From Anaerolineae bacterium (GTDB lineage: Bacteria > Chloroflexota > Anaerolineae > Caldilineales > Caldilineaceae): 64,000 nucleotides of DNA. Both the position numbers and the translations under genes were made by a program. Shown in pieces: positions 24,673-36,000 of the stretch. The DNA lies in NCBI GenBank assembly GCA_030432295.1, contig JAUIHI010000002.1, positions 124,001 through 188,000 of the forward strand, written 5' to 3'. The notes beneath the pieces are model-generated. The model did not search any database, was not told the DNA's origin, and saw only the letters and a list, made by a program, of their open reading frames with translations. The first letter of the stretch is position 1. Every line of letters starts with the position of its first letter.

Positions 24673-26472
24673 ATGACAAAACGAATGGTCGATAAAGCAA
24701 TAATCCGCGCCCAAAGCAGCGGGGAATCCTTCAGCCGGGGCGAGGAATACTTTGAGGAGGGCGCGGTCCTCTCGCTTGTGTGGCGGGGCGACACCCTGCA
24801 CGCCGAAGTAGAGGGCAGCAGCTATCAGCCCTATACGGTCACAGCGGAGTTTACAGACGCCGGGATTGCCACCGCCGACTGCACCTGCCCCTACGATTGG
24901 GGCGGCTGGTGTAAACACATTGTGGCCGCGCTCCTGGCCTGTGCCGAGGAACCGGAGAGAGTGGAGGAGCGCCCAGCCCTCTCGGACCTGCTGGCCGGGC
25001 TGGATGCGGACCAGATGCGGGCGCTGATCGAAAAGCTGGCCCAGGCCTGGCCCGAAACCGTAGAGGTTGTGGAGCGCTGGGTTGCCTTGGGCAAAGTCGC
25101 CCAGCCGGCTCAATCCTCCCCCACCGCCCAAACGCAACGGCCCACAGTCACCTTTGACCTGACAACCATTCGCCGCCAGGTGCGCACGGCCATGCGCCAG
25201 GGCAGCGACGGAATGGACGACTATCTGGTACAGGTTGAACAATTGCTGGAAAACGACCAGCCCAGAGACGCCCTGCACCTGCTCGAAGCCATCACAGAAA
25301 GCGCAGTTTCTGCGTTGGACCCGGGTGGGCCGCCCTACGCCGGCGGCGGCTATCGGGGAGACTACTATTACGACGACGACGCTGGCAGCGACTATTACAC
25401 GCTCTTTGAAGGAATGTCTACGCTGTGGGCAGAGATTCTGCTCTCGGCAGAGTTTTCCCCTGACGAGCGAATCAGCTATCAGGAGATGCTGGGAGGCTGG
25501 GATGAGGAACTGGCCGGAATCGACTGGCTGGGCGCGGACGATTTCTTCTCGCTGGGCGTGGCCGCGCTCGAATACTATTGGGACTATCCGCCCCTGCAAC
25601 GGGTGCTGGCGGGGGAGATCACCGAACTGGGGGCGTGGGAGGGCGAAGCCCCCTTCCACGCCGACGCACTGGCCGTCGTTCGCCTGGGCGTGCTGGAACG
25701 GCAGAAACGGTTGCAGGAATATCTTTACCTGGCAGAGGCCGAGTCCCAGACAACCCTTTACATCAATATGCTGGCAAATGTGGGACGCAGCGAGGAGGCC
25801 GTAGCCGAAGCGCTGCAATATCTGAGCGACGCGCCGAGCGCGCAATTGGTGGCCCAAACCCTCTATGGCAACGGGCAGATCGCCGCTGCCTTTCGGGTGG
25901 CCGAACACGGGTTGACGACAGAGGGCTATGCCGTATACGATCTGGCCCTATGGCTTTGGGAGAAGGCCAGCGCCGCAGGCGAGACGTCAATGGCCTTGCG
26001 CGCAGGCAGCCAGGCTGTTCTGAACAGACAGAATTTGAGCGATTATCTGCGCCTGCAAAGTCTGGCCGGGGGGGAATGGAGTGCCCTGCGCGAGGAGTTG
26101 CTGTCAAAATTGCGCCAAAAACCGTCGGGCTTTGGGGGCAACGCCATCACCATTTTTCTACACGAAAAACTGGTTGACGACGCCATCGCCGCGCTCAGTC
26201 TCTATACCCACGACGGAGAGGTGATGGCTGTGATGGAGGCGGCCAAAGAGAGCCGACCGGATTGGGTCATCCCCGCGGCCCGGAAGAAGGCGGAAAGCAT
26301 TATGAATGCAGGCAAGGCGGACCGCTATAGTGACGCGGTGACGTGGCTGGGCTTTGCCAAAGCAGCCTTTCTGGCCCAGAGTCGGCGGGACGAGTGGACG
26401 GAATACCTGGCCAAAATCCGCGAGCAGCACGGGCGCAAATGGAAGTTGATGGGGTTGCTAGAGAGGATGTAG
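24673..26472 (+). CDS. SWIM zinc-finger protein
   Basis: Protein of 599 residues from ATG 24673, which has GGAGG just upstream. The N-terminal SWIM zinc finger has the CxC...CxH ligands at about C70, C72, C80 and H82 (CTCPYDWGGWCKH). The remainder is an all-helical, TPR-like region (about 95-599) with repeated Leu/Ala-rich helices, and an acidic Tyr/Asp patch near 230 (YYYDDDAGSDYY). SWIM proteins are thought to bind DNA or proteins, and some sit with SNF2 helicases or MoxR/VWA genes; none is adjacent here. Function is unknown. Family assignment is good. Confidence 0.87.
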   Translation: MTKRMVDKAIIRAQSSGESFSRGEEYFEEGAVLSLVWRGDTLHAEVEGSSYQPYTVTAEFTDAGIATADCTCPYDWGGWCKHIVAALLACAEEPERVEERPALSDLLAGLDADQMRALIEKLAQAWPETVEVVERWVALGKVAQPAQSSPTAQTQRPTVTFDLTTIRRQVRTAMRQGSDGMDDYLVQVEQLLENDQPRDALHLLEAITESAVSALDPGGPPYAGGGYRGDYYYDDDAGSDYYTLFEGMSTLWAEILLSAEFSPDERISYQEMLGGWDEELAGIDWLGADDFFSLGVAALEYYWDYPPLQRVLAGEITELGAWEGEAPFHADALAVVRLGVLERQKRLQEYLYLAEAESQTTLYINMLANVGRSEEAVAEALQYLSDAPSAQLVAQTLYGNGQIAAAFRVAEHGLTTEGYAVYDLALWLWEKASAAGETSMALRAGSQAVLNRQNLSDYLRLQSLAGGEWSALREELLSKLRQKPSGFGGNAITIFLHEKLVDDAIAALSLYTHDGEVMAVMEAAKESRPDWVIPAARKKAESIMNAGKADRYSDAVTWLGFAKAAFLAQSRRDEWTEYLAKIREQHGRKWKLMGLLERM

Positions 26473-26496
26473 AGGGTAGGCATACCAACCAAAAGA

Positions 26497-26576
26497 GGAC
26501 GCAGATTTCGCAGAAACCACAGATTTACGCAGATTTTTATCAGCGCCAATCACCTTTTTCAGCGAAATCTGCGTCC
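26497..26576. repeat. Dispersed ACGCAGATTTCGC hairpin
   Basis: Perfect 15-bp inverted repeat GGACGCAGATTTCGC (26497-26511) / GCGAAATCTGCGTCC (26562-26576), with internal CAGATTTACGCAGATTT words. It lies between the convergent SWIM and hisD genes and may act as a transcript-end hairpin, although it belongs to a dispersed family. Confidence 0.75.
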
Positions 26577-26582
26577 CAGTCC

Positions 26583-27926
26583 CTACTCTCCGCTCCCCAG
26601 TCTCTTTTTCACCGCGGCGGCGTGGGCAGTCAGCCCCTCGGCTTCGGCCAGGGCGACGGCAGCCGGACCGATCTTCGCCAGCGCCCGCTCATTGAGTCCG
26701 ATGACGCTGATCAGCTTCACAAAGTCCAGCACATTGGCCGGGCTGGCAAAACGGGCCGTCCCCCCCGTCGGCATTACATGGCTGGGACCGGCCACGTAGT
26801 CACCCAGCACCTCGAAACTGCGCTCGCCCAAGAAGACGCCCCCCGCGTTGCGCACGCTCTCCAGATGGTCCCAGGGATTTTCCACCAACAGGCAGAGATG
26901 CTCGGGCGCATAGGCGTTGGCGAGGGTGAAGGCTTCGGGCAGGGAGGCGGTGACGACAATCCCCGATCCCCGCTGCAACGCGCCCGCGGCGATCTCCGCC
27001 CGATCCAATGCCTCTAACTGATCCGCCACTGCGGCCTGCACCTGCTCGGCCAGGGCACGGCTGGGCGTGAGCAGAATCGCGCTGGCCAGGATGTCGTGCT
27101 CAGCCTGGGCTAGCAGATCCGCCGCGGCCAGACGGGGGTCGGCGCTGTCGTCAGCGATGACGACCGTCTCCGTCGGACCCGGCAGACCGTCGATGCCCAC
27201 CAGCCCGAACAACTGACGTTTCGCCAGCGTCGTGAAGAGATTGCCCGGCCCACAGATTTTGTCCACGGCGGGGATGCTGGCCGTGCCAAAGGCGAAGGCG
27301 GCGATGGCCTGGGCACCCCCGGCCACGTAGACCGCATCCACTCCAGCCACGGCAGCCGCAGCCAATGTGACCGGATGGGGCAGACCCGTCTCCCGCTGGG
27401 GTGGGGTGATGACGGCGATGTGGGACACACCCGCGACTTTGGCCGGGATGGCCGTCATCAGCAGTGTGCTGGGCAGGGGCGCAGTGCCACCGGGGACATA
27501 AACGCCCACCCGCTCAATCGGGCGCACCAGTTGGCCCAGTGTGCCGTCGCCGTCGTTGTGGATCCAACTGATGGCGGGCTGGCGGCGGTGGAAGGCTTCG
27601 ATGCGGGCCGCGGCCAGATGGAGCGCGTCGGCCACGGCTGGGTCGATCTGGGCCAGCGCGGCGTCGATAGCGGCCTGGGGCACACGCAGATCGCCTAGTT
27701 CCACCCGATCGATGCGGGCCGTCCAGTCGCGGATGGCCGCGTCTCCCCGCTCTCGCACATCGGCCAGAATGCGGCGCACAGCCTCGTCTGGTCCGATGCG
27801 CTCGCCAAAGAAGCGCTCGTTGGCATCCAGCAGAGAATCGGGCACAGAGAAAGCATCCCAAGCCTGACGGCGCAGGATAGAATTGCGGGCAGTAGGAACG
27901 TCGTAGATGGGAATGACAGGGGGCAT
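26583..27926 (-). CDS. hisD: Histidinol dehydrogenase
   Basis: Protein of 447 residues, the normal HisD length. It oxidises L-histidinol to L-histidine in two NAD-dependent, zinc-assisted steps. Family segments are complete: [20 protein letters not shown] (138-157), VDKICGPGN (221-229), LPGPTE (248-253), AQAEHD with zinc-ligand candidates Gln274 and His277, APEHL with catalytic Glu342 and His343, and [20 protein letters not shown] 27926 is preceded by AGGAG. It is not in an operon with hisC, which lies 2 kb away in the same direction but beyond the SWIM gene. Confidence 0.95.
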   Translation of the reverse strand: MPPVIPIYDVPTARNSILRRQAWDAFSVPDSLLDANERFFGERIGPDEAVRRILADVRERGDAAIRDWTARIDRVELGDLRVPQAAIDAALAQIDPAVADALHLAAARIEAFHRRQPAISWIHNDGDGTLGQLVRPIERVGVYVPGGTAPLPSTLLMTAIPAKVAGVSHIAVITPPQRETGLPHPVTLAAAAVAGVDAVYVAGGAQAIAAFAFGTASIPAVDKICGPGNLFTTLAKRQLFGLVGIDGLPGPTETVVIADDSADPRLAAADLLAQAEHDILASAILLTPSRALAEQVQAAVADQLEALDRAEIAAGALQRGSGIVVTASLPEAFTLANAYAPEHLCLLVENPWDHLESVRNAGGVFLGERSFEVLGDYVAGPSHVMPTGGTARFASPANVLDFVKLISVIGLNERALAKIGPAAVALAEAEGLTAHAAAVKKRLGSGE

Positions 27927-27977
27927 AGGACTCCTGAAGATGACAGAAGGAAGGGATGATTGCCGTTCCCTTCATTC

Positions 27978-28757
27978 TTACTGGCGTAGCCGCTCCGCGT
28001 CCTCAATACGGCCCAGGACGACGAGCAGATCGTTTTCCTCGATGCGGAAGGTGGCACTGGGGCTGACGAGCAGGTCGTCGCCCCGACGCACGGCCATAAT
28101 TGTCAGGCCATAGCGCTGACGCAGACTACACTCGGAGAGATTCCGATTCCACAGGCTGGGCGGGGCCAGCAGTTCGACCACACCCACATCGTTGCTGACT
28201 TCCAGATAGTCCACCAGATGGCCCGCGGAGAGCTTGCGCCCCAGGCGAATGCCTGCCTCGTGTTCGGGCAGAATCACCTCATCCGCGCCCACCCGCAGCA
28301 GAATGTCGCGTTGGGTGCGGGTGCGGGCTTTGGCGATCACCCGCTTGACGCCCAACTGCTGGAGAAGGACTGCGGCCAGGAGATTGCTCTCGAAGTCGGT
28401 GCCGATGCAGACCAGACCCGTGTCGAAGTTCTCCACCCCCACCTGGCGCAGCGCGTCAATATTGGTGGCGTCGAGTGCGACGACGTGGGGCAGAATTGTG
28501 CTGAGATGCTGAACCCGGCTCTCGTCCGAGTCGATAGCCAGCACATTGCGCCCGTGCTCCACCAGTGTGGTGGCGACGGATGTGCCAAATCGCCCCAGCC
28601 CGATGACTACAAACTCGTTGGAAGTCTGCTTGAAGGGGTTATGGGCCGTAGGAGAATCGGGCTGTGGACGGACCACACCCGGCTCTCGGGCGGCCAGCGG
28701 TGTCGATGTCCCTAAGCGGTGGACGACAAAATCGCGGAGGGAAGAGAGCAATGCCAT
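27978..28757 (-). CDS. TrkA/KtrA-like RCK potassium-transport regulatory protein
   Basis: Protein of 259 residues. The RCK N-terminal Rossmann domain (about 48-165) has the nucleotide-binding GLGRFGTSVA motif and the acidic residue in AIDSDES. An RCK C-terminal (TrkA-C) domain follows (about 175-258). Such proteins are cytoplasmic rings that bind NAD(H) or ATP and gate potassium transporters or channels. The first 45 residues (FVVHRLGTSTPLAAREPG) are a non-conserved extension and could be a remnant of a channel fusion. No TrkH/KtrB transporter gene is adjacent. It may share a transcript with hisD, whose start is 51 bp downstream. Confidence 0.85.
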   Translation of the reverse strand: MALLSSLRDFVVHRLGTSTPLAAREPGVVRPQPDSPTAHNPFKQTSNEFVVIGLGRFGTSVATTLVEHGRNVLAIDSDESRVQHLSTILPHVVALDATNIDALRQVGVENFDTGLVCIGTDFESNLLAAVLLQQLGVKRVIAKARTRTQRDILLRVGADEVILPEHEAGIRLGRKLSAGHLVDYLEVSNDVGVVELLAPPSLWNRNLSECSLRQRYGLTIMAVRRGDDLLVSPSATFRIEENDLLVVLGRIEDAERLRQ

Positions 28758-28921
28758 AGATGGTTCTGCCTTCTAGTATAACCGGGAAATACAACGCACT
28801 TCATTATAGCGCAGCCTGCGGTCAGGTCAATCTGGCAATGATTGCGCGTTTGATGTGGGCAGAAGCTATACTGTAAACAGTGCCGCTGCCGAAGGCTATT
28901 TCAAGAGAAAGTGATGCGTCC

Positions 28922-30019
28922 ATGCAGATCAATGTTGCTTTGTTCGACGAGACCACCCATTCGCCGTCGCTGATCGATTTGGTGGGCTACGAAGATGCCC
29001 AACAGATCATCGACTTTTGCTACATCGCCAACCCCTACTACCCGACCCAACCAATGCTGGATGAATTGACCCGGAATCTGCCTACCCTCATCAAAACCTA
29101 TCCGTCCAGCAACCCCGCGATCAATGCCCGCCACCTGGCCCGGGTTCTCCACGTGGACCCCGACCACCTGATCGTCGGCAACGGCGCTACAGAGCTTATC
29201 ACCGAACTCTGCCACTTTCTGGTGTCGGATATGGGCGTGCCCATCCCCACTTTTGGCGAGTACATCGAAAAGATCGACCGGGGCCGTCTGCGCCTCTATC
29301 AACTGGACCCTGCCCAGGATTACCAGCTAAATCTGGACGACTATCTGGCCTGGCTGCACGCTGAGAAACTGGGTGCGGCGCTGGTCATCAACCCCCACAA
29401 CCCGACAGGCCAGCTCTTTTCCCTGGCGCAGATGCAGGCGTTTCTGGAGAAGGCTCGCGGCCTGGAACTGGTGATTGTGGACGAGTCCTTTATCGACTTT
29501 TCCGCGCCCGACGTCCCCTCTCTGCTCGCCAGCGCGGATGACTACCCCAATCTGGTGATTGTGCGCAGTATGAGCAAACATTGCGGCGTGCCCGGCCTGC
29601 GCCTGGGCTACCTCTACACGGGCAACGAGCAACGGCTGGAGCGGCTGCGCTCCTCCCTGCCCACGTGGAATATCAACACCCTGGCCGAATTCTATCTGAG
29701 TATGCTGCCCGCCACCGACGCCGACTACCACGGCTCCCGGCTGCGGGTGATCGGCGACGTGGCCCAGCTACACAGGGAACTGGCCGCCATCCCTGGGATT
29801 ACGGCCTACCCGACCGGGGCCAATTTCGTCTGTTTCCGGGTGGACAACGGGATGAGAGCGCGGGATGTCCAGCGCCGCCTGCTGGTGGAGCACCACATGT
29901 ACGTGCGGGATTGTTCCAATAAAATGGGGATGGACGACTATCACATCCGGGTGGCTTCCCAGGGCTGGGAGAAGGACCGGGCGCTGATCGGAGCCCTGCC
30001 GCTGGTGCTGGCCGGGTGA
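28922..30019 (+). CDS. HisC/CobD-like PLP aminotransferase
   Basis: Protein of 365 residues from ATG 28922. It is a class I/II fold-type I PLP enzyme related to histidinol-phosphate aminotransferase and threonine-phosphate decarboxylase: YPSSNPAINARHLARVL, VGNGATELI, LVINPHNPTGQL, IVDESFIDF and the PLP lysine in VRSMSKHCGVPGLRLGY. It differs from the canonical hisC in this window (for example RSMSKHCG against RTFSKAAG), so it is probably not the main histidine enzyme. The frame is open for 14 codons upstream; the chosen Met starts the conserved part. It is convergent with the giant surface-protein gene, with only 24 bp between them. The substrate is unknown. Confidence 0.8.
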   Translation: MQINVALFDETTHSPSLIDLVGYEDAQQIIDFCYIANPYYPTQPMLDELTRNLPTLIKTYPSSNPAINARHLARVLHVDPDHLIVGNGATELITELCHFLVSDMGVPIPTFGEYIEKIDRGRLRLYQLDPAQDYQLNLDDYLAWLHAEKLGAALVINPHNPTGQLFSLAQMQAFLEKARGLELVIVDESFIDFSAPDVPSLLASADDYPNLVIVRSMSKHCGVPGLRLGYLYTGNEQRLERLRSSLPTWNINTLAEFYLSMLPATDADYHGSRLRVIGDVAQLHRELAAIPGITAYPTGANFVCFRVDNGMRARDVQRRLLVEHHMYVRDCSNKMGMDDYHIRVASQGWEKDRALIGALPLVLAG

Positions 30020-30043
30020 GAAGACTGGCTGTCCAGACGTCTA

Positions 30044-33000
30044 TCAGTTAGACACCGCGGGCAGATAGATTTCCACTTCGTCGGATCGGTTGCGCTCGGT
30101 CTCTGTCTGGCTTTGCAAGAAGGGCAGGAAGAAGCGCCATTCATTCTCCCCAACGAGCCAGCGGTGCTCTACAAAATTGTCGTCCGGGTTGGGATCAAAG
30201 AGGCTGCTCTCAATTGTCCAGACAGATGCAAACGAGCCTTGTTGGGCGACGGGAACGGTGACAGCGATGTCGATTTCATCCCCCGGCATAAGTAGAGGCA
30301 GAGGGCAGACGATCCCGCTGTCCGCACGGGGACAGATCGCGATCGGGTCTGTGAGCAGACGGCCTGCAATCTCTGCATCCGACTGAATGACGACGGTTGC
30401 CCCCACAACTTCCCGAGGCCCTCGATTCCCTGCCCGGAAGATAAATTCGGCAGGTTCATCGAGCGCGATGGCAGTAGATGCCGAGCGCGCACGCAGCCAC
30501 AGATCCGCCATAGCCGTTGCCATTGAACTGCCACTTGCATTGAATCCGCCGGTGGTAACACTGTTGTTGTCAGGTGTGTCGTCGGTGGTTGTACTGGTGA
30601 TCACCACACTGTTGATCAGCTCCCCGCTGCCTGTGATTATACCGGTGAAGGTTATCAGGCCACTGCCCGTCGGCAGAGTATCGGTCATCCAAGAAACTGT
30701 GTTTGTTGTTGTTACGGCTGTACCAAAGAAATTGGATGGCGTCATCCCAATCACAGAGCCGAAGCTGACACTGACGGGTAGGGTATCAGTGATATATACG
30801 GACCGGGCATAAGATGGGCCATCATTTGTGATCGACAATGTATAAGTGACAGTGGAACCGGCCACAGGTGTATCAGTAACAACTTCGGATTTTGTGATCT
30901 GCAAATCGGCCAGGGTATTCACCGTTGTCGTCACCAGCGCGGGCTGCGCGATGCTCACCTCCGTGGCAGTCACGCCAGCCGTATTGGTAATTACCGACCC
31001 ACTCAACGCGCTCGCGCTGACTGTGCCCGTAATCGTCCAGGTCAGGCTACTGCCCACACCCAAACTCGGTAGATTGCAGGTCAAGCTGCTGCTTCCCGAA
31101 CAACTCAACACACCACCCGTCGTGGATGAGATGACATTCGAGAGCGCGGGCAGATTGTCCGTCACCACCAGATTCGATGCGATATTCGGCCCGCTGTTGG
31201 TGATGCGCACGGTATAGGTAATCTGATTGCCCGCCAGCACTGTGCTCGGGTAAGCGCTCTTTGTAATCGCCAGTGCCACCGACCGCTGTACAGTCGTCGT
31301 CACCAATGCCGTCTGCGCCACACTCACTTCCGTAGCTTTCACCCCGGCTGTGTTCGTAATCACCAGACCATTCGGCGCATTCCCGCTGACTGTCCCAGTG
31401 ATTGTCCACGTCAGGCTGCTGCCAGCACTCAGTGTCGACAGGTTGCAGGTGATGCTGCTGCTTCCCGAACAACTCGGCACACCGCCTGTGGTGGATGAAA
31501 TGGGATTCGTCACCGACAGGGGCAAAGTATCTGTCACCACCAGATTCGTCGCCGCATTGAAGCCCGTGTTGGTGATGCGCAAAGTGTATGTAATCAGACT
31601 ACCTGCCTGCACTATGCTCGGGTAAGCGCTCTTTGTAATCGCCAGTGCCACCGACCGCTGTACGGTTGTCGTCACCAACGCCGTCTGCGCCACACTCACT
31701 TCCGCAGATGTCGCTCCGGCTGTGTTCGTAATCACCAGACCATTCGGCGCGGCGGCGTTGACTGTCCCCGTAATCGTCCACGTCACGCCTAATCCCCCAC
31801 CCAAACTGCCCACAGTGCAGGTGAGATTGCTGCTCCCCGAACAGGTCATCGCCCCACCCGTAGACGAGATGGGGTTCGTCACCGACAGGGGCAAAGTGTC
31901 CGTCACCACCAGATTCGTCGCCGCATTGGAGCCTGTGTTGGTGATGCGCAAAGTGTATGTAATCAGACTGCCTGCCTGCACTATGCTCGGGTAAGCGCTC
32001 GTTGTAATCGCCAGTGCCACCGACCGCTGTACGGTTGTCGTCACCAGCGCCGTCTGCGCGATGCTCACTTCCGCGGATTTCACCCCGGCTGTGTTCGTAA
32101 TCACTGAACCGTTCAACGCACTGGCGCTGACTGTGCCTGTGATGGTCCAGGTCAGACTGCTGCCAGCACTCAGTGTAGACAGGTTGCAGGTGATGCTGCT
32201 GCTTCCCGAACAATTCAGCACACCGCCTGTGGTGGACGAGATCGGATTCGTTACTGACACGGGCAAAGTGTCTGTCACCACCAGACCCGATGCATCACTC
32301 GGCCCGCTGTTGGTGATGCGCACGGTATAGGTAATCTGGCTGGCCGCCAGGACCGGACTTGGGGAGGCACTCTTTGTAATTGCCAGCGCCACCGACCGCT
32401 GTACGGTTGTCGTCACCAGCGCGGTCTGCGCAACGCTCACCTCCGCAGCTTTCACCCCGGCTGTGTTCGTAATCACTGACCCACTCAGCGCATTGGCGCT
32501 GACTATGCCCGTAATCGTCCACGTGACGCTGCCATCCACAGCTAAACTCGTCAGCGTACAGGTCAGGCTGCCTATGCCTCCACAGATCAACCCGCCCGTT
32601 GTGGATGAGATGACATTCGAGAGCGTGGGCAGGGTATCGGTCAACTGCACATTCGAGGCCAGACTCGGCCCGCTGTTGGTGATGCGCACGGTGTACGTAA
32701 TCTCTTGCCCCGCCAGTACTGTGCTTGGATAGGCGCTCTTTGTAATTGCCAGCGCTACCGACCGCTGTATAGTCGTCGTCACCAACGCCGTCTGCGCGAT
32801 GCCCACTTCCGCGGATTTCACCCCGGCTGTGTTCGTAATCACTGAACCGTTCAACGCACTGGCGCTGACTGTGCCAGTGATTGTCCAGGTCAGGCTGCTG
32901 CCAGCACTCAGCGTAGACAGGTTGCAGGTGATGCTGATGCTTCCCGAACAACTCAGTGCACCGCCTGTGGTGGACGAGAACGGATTCGTTACTGACACGG

Positions 33001-36000
33001 GCAAAGTATCTGTCACTACCAGACCCGACGCATCACTCGGCCCATCGTTGATGATACGTACAGTATAGGTAATCTGGTTGCCCGCCAGGACCGGACTTGG
33101 GGAGGCGCTCTTTGTGATCGCCAGTGCCACCGACCGCTGTACGGTTGACGTTACTTGGGCAATCTGAACAATGCTCACATCAGCGGCACTCACCTGTGCG
33201 TTGTTCACTAGTTGTTCATTGTGCAGGGCTGTGGGGGTGACTGTCCCTGTCACCGTGAGGATGGCGTTGGCATTCACACCCAAACTGCCTGCTGTACAGA
33301 CAACGACGCCACTGCCCATACAGGAATCCCAGTTGGAACTCGACAAAGTGACACCAGTCACTGTCACGGGCAGCGAATCGGTCAGAGTTACAGTCGATAA
33401 CGTACTTCCACTCGTATTAGTGACGCGTACAGTGTAGGTGATTGACTGGCCAGCAGTCACCAAATTGGTTGTGGCCATCTTTGTAATTGCGAAGGCCGAA
33501 TTGACCGCAAATGTGCCCGACGCGTTCGTCGTCGTTGTACCGCCCTGTGCTGTCGTAATCGTTCGATCCCCACTCCCTACCACCGTCGGCGTCACGCTGA
33601 TGCTGTCTACAAACCCACCCGTCCCGATATTCGCTGACACCGTCCCGGCAAACGCATTCGAGGTCAGGCTCACATTCCCTGTGTAGCTCGTCACTGTGTT
33701 CCCATTCGCATCCTGGGCCGTCACCCGCACATTAAATGTTGCCCCCGCTATCTTTGCCACCGCCGACAGCGCTGTTGTACCACCGCTCATTGTCACCGCA
33801 AATTTGCTGAGTGCCCCCGGCGTGAAGGTCACATCCGCATCGTCTGTGATTGGGCTTCCGCCCACTGTTCCCGTCACTGTCGATACGCCCGCGGTCGTCG
33901 TAGAGGTCAGGATGGCTGTGTAGATCCCATCCCCGTTGTCCGTCACGCTGCTCAACGATCCAAGCGTCTGGGACAGCGTTACTGTCGCCCCACCACTCGT
34001 CAGGTTGTTTGCATTCACGTCTTTCAACTGTACGGTTATCACACTCGTACTCATTCCGTCCGCTGTGATGCTCGTCGGCGATGCACTTATCGTCGAGGTC
34101 GCTCCACTTGCCGCTCCCGGTGCGAAGGTCACATCCACATCGTCCATGATTGGGCTTCCGCCCACTGTCCCCGTCACTGTCGATACGTCCACGGTCGTCG
34201 TAGAGGTCAGGATGGCTGTGTAGCTCCCATCCCCGTTGTCCGTCACGCTGCTCAGCATTCCACTCGTCTCGGACAGCGTTACTATTGCCCCACCGCTTGT
34301 CAGGTCGTTCCCGTTCGCATCTTTCAACTGGACGGTTATCGTACTCGTGCTCGCCCCGTCCGCTGTGATGCTCGTCGGCGATGCACTTATCGTCGAGGTC
34401 GCTCCACTCGCCGCTCCAGGATTGACAGCGAAACTGTTACTCGCCCCTGTAATCACGCCGCTCGTAGCAGTAATAATCCGTTCTGCACCGGCTAGCGTCA
34501 CTGTCACCGGCTGTGTAAGCAGACCACCGCTAAACAGGGCAGAAGTCGTCGGCGTAATCGTCCCTCCATTTGTGGTCAGGCTGACAGGCGATACAAAACT
34601 CGTCACAGTGTTGCTGAATTCATCCTGGGCCGTTATTGACACATTGAATTGCGTCCCCGCTGTCTGCGGACTGGCAACTGTGCCAAAAGCGAAGGCGCTG
34701 TGAGCAGTCGGACTGACTATAACCGCTAGATCGTCGGCACCAGAGGAACCAATCAAATTCACCGTATCGGTAACGCTGACCGTTGCACTCTCCGCCCTGT
34801 AGAGAGCCATTACGCCGTTGTTGCCAGCAGATACACTTGCGTTGCCACTGGAGAAATCAATCAGCGTCCCTGTGCCAAACCCCGTCGCTACCCCGGAATT
34901 ATTTTTGACTGTGGGTTCCGAACCATCAAGCGCAACGCTGGCCCCGCTGAAGACCAAAGTCTTGGCTCCATCATAAGACGTAGCTAAATTCCCAAAATTG
35001 TCCTGGGCAGAAATCGATAAGTTCTGAGTAGTGCCCGCAGTCTGACTGCCCGACCCACTGATCACCAGCTTCGCCGCCGCCGCTGGTCCTACCACAATAC
35101 TATTGCTACAGGCGGTCGTTACACCGCCAGTAGTGCTGTCCGCCGCCTTCAGATAGACAGTTTCCGCCTTTTCATAATCCAGACCACTGAAGGCGGCAGC
35201 TCCGGACGTAGCAACAGCGCTCCCCCCGTTCAGTACACCGGTGGCCGCGCTGGTACAGGCCGCATTTGTAAACGGTGTGAGAGTGATAGTATCCGCGCTG
35301 GTGGTCGGATTGTTGAACTGATCCCGAATCCGAACCTCTGGCTGCTGACTGAAGACAGCCCCAGCAGTGGCGCCGCTGCTGGGCTGGGTCGTGAAGATCA
35401 GATTATCCGGCCCCGCGCTGCTGACCGTCACCGTCAGCCCACCGCCAGCCGTAGAATTGATAGAACCATCCGCCACATCAACCGTCGCTACCTCCGCCTT
35501 GCGCAGGATCAACGCGCCGTTGCTGCTACCGCTGACTGTGGCAATACCGAGGCTAAAAGTAATCGGCGTTTGCGTGCCAAATGGGATAGGAGAACCGGTC
35601 TTGTCTGCTACCGTCGGAGGCAGCCCATTGGGTGCGGAATTGGCTCCGCTAAAGGTCAGATTTCTGTCCCCACCATAGCTTGTGGCTGTATTGCCGAAGC
35701 TGTCCAGCGCAGTAATCGTCAGGGTTTGGGTGATGCCCGCGGTCTGGGTGGCAGAGCCGCCGATGATCAATTTGGCGGCGACATCGGCAGAGACAGCCAC
35801 CGCATTGCTACACGCAGCCGTCAGCCCACCGCTGGTCGCCTTCAGATAGATCGTCTCGGCTTTTGTATAGTTGACGCCGCTAAAGGTTGCGACACCGGAA
35901 GAAGCCGGCGTGCCACTGCCACCACCGAGAATCCCCGCAGCAGCCGTCGTGCAGCCGCTGTTTGTGAAGGCAGTCAAGACAACGGTATTGTTGCCGGTAG

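Noticed and set aside
30915-33145. CRISPR-like or satellite interpretation of the regular repeat array
   Set aside because: The units are 366-372 bp, in frame, and encode DUF11 domains; there are no spacers.
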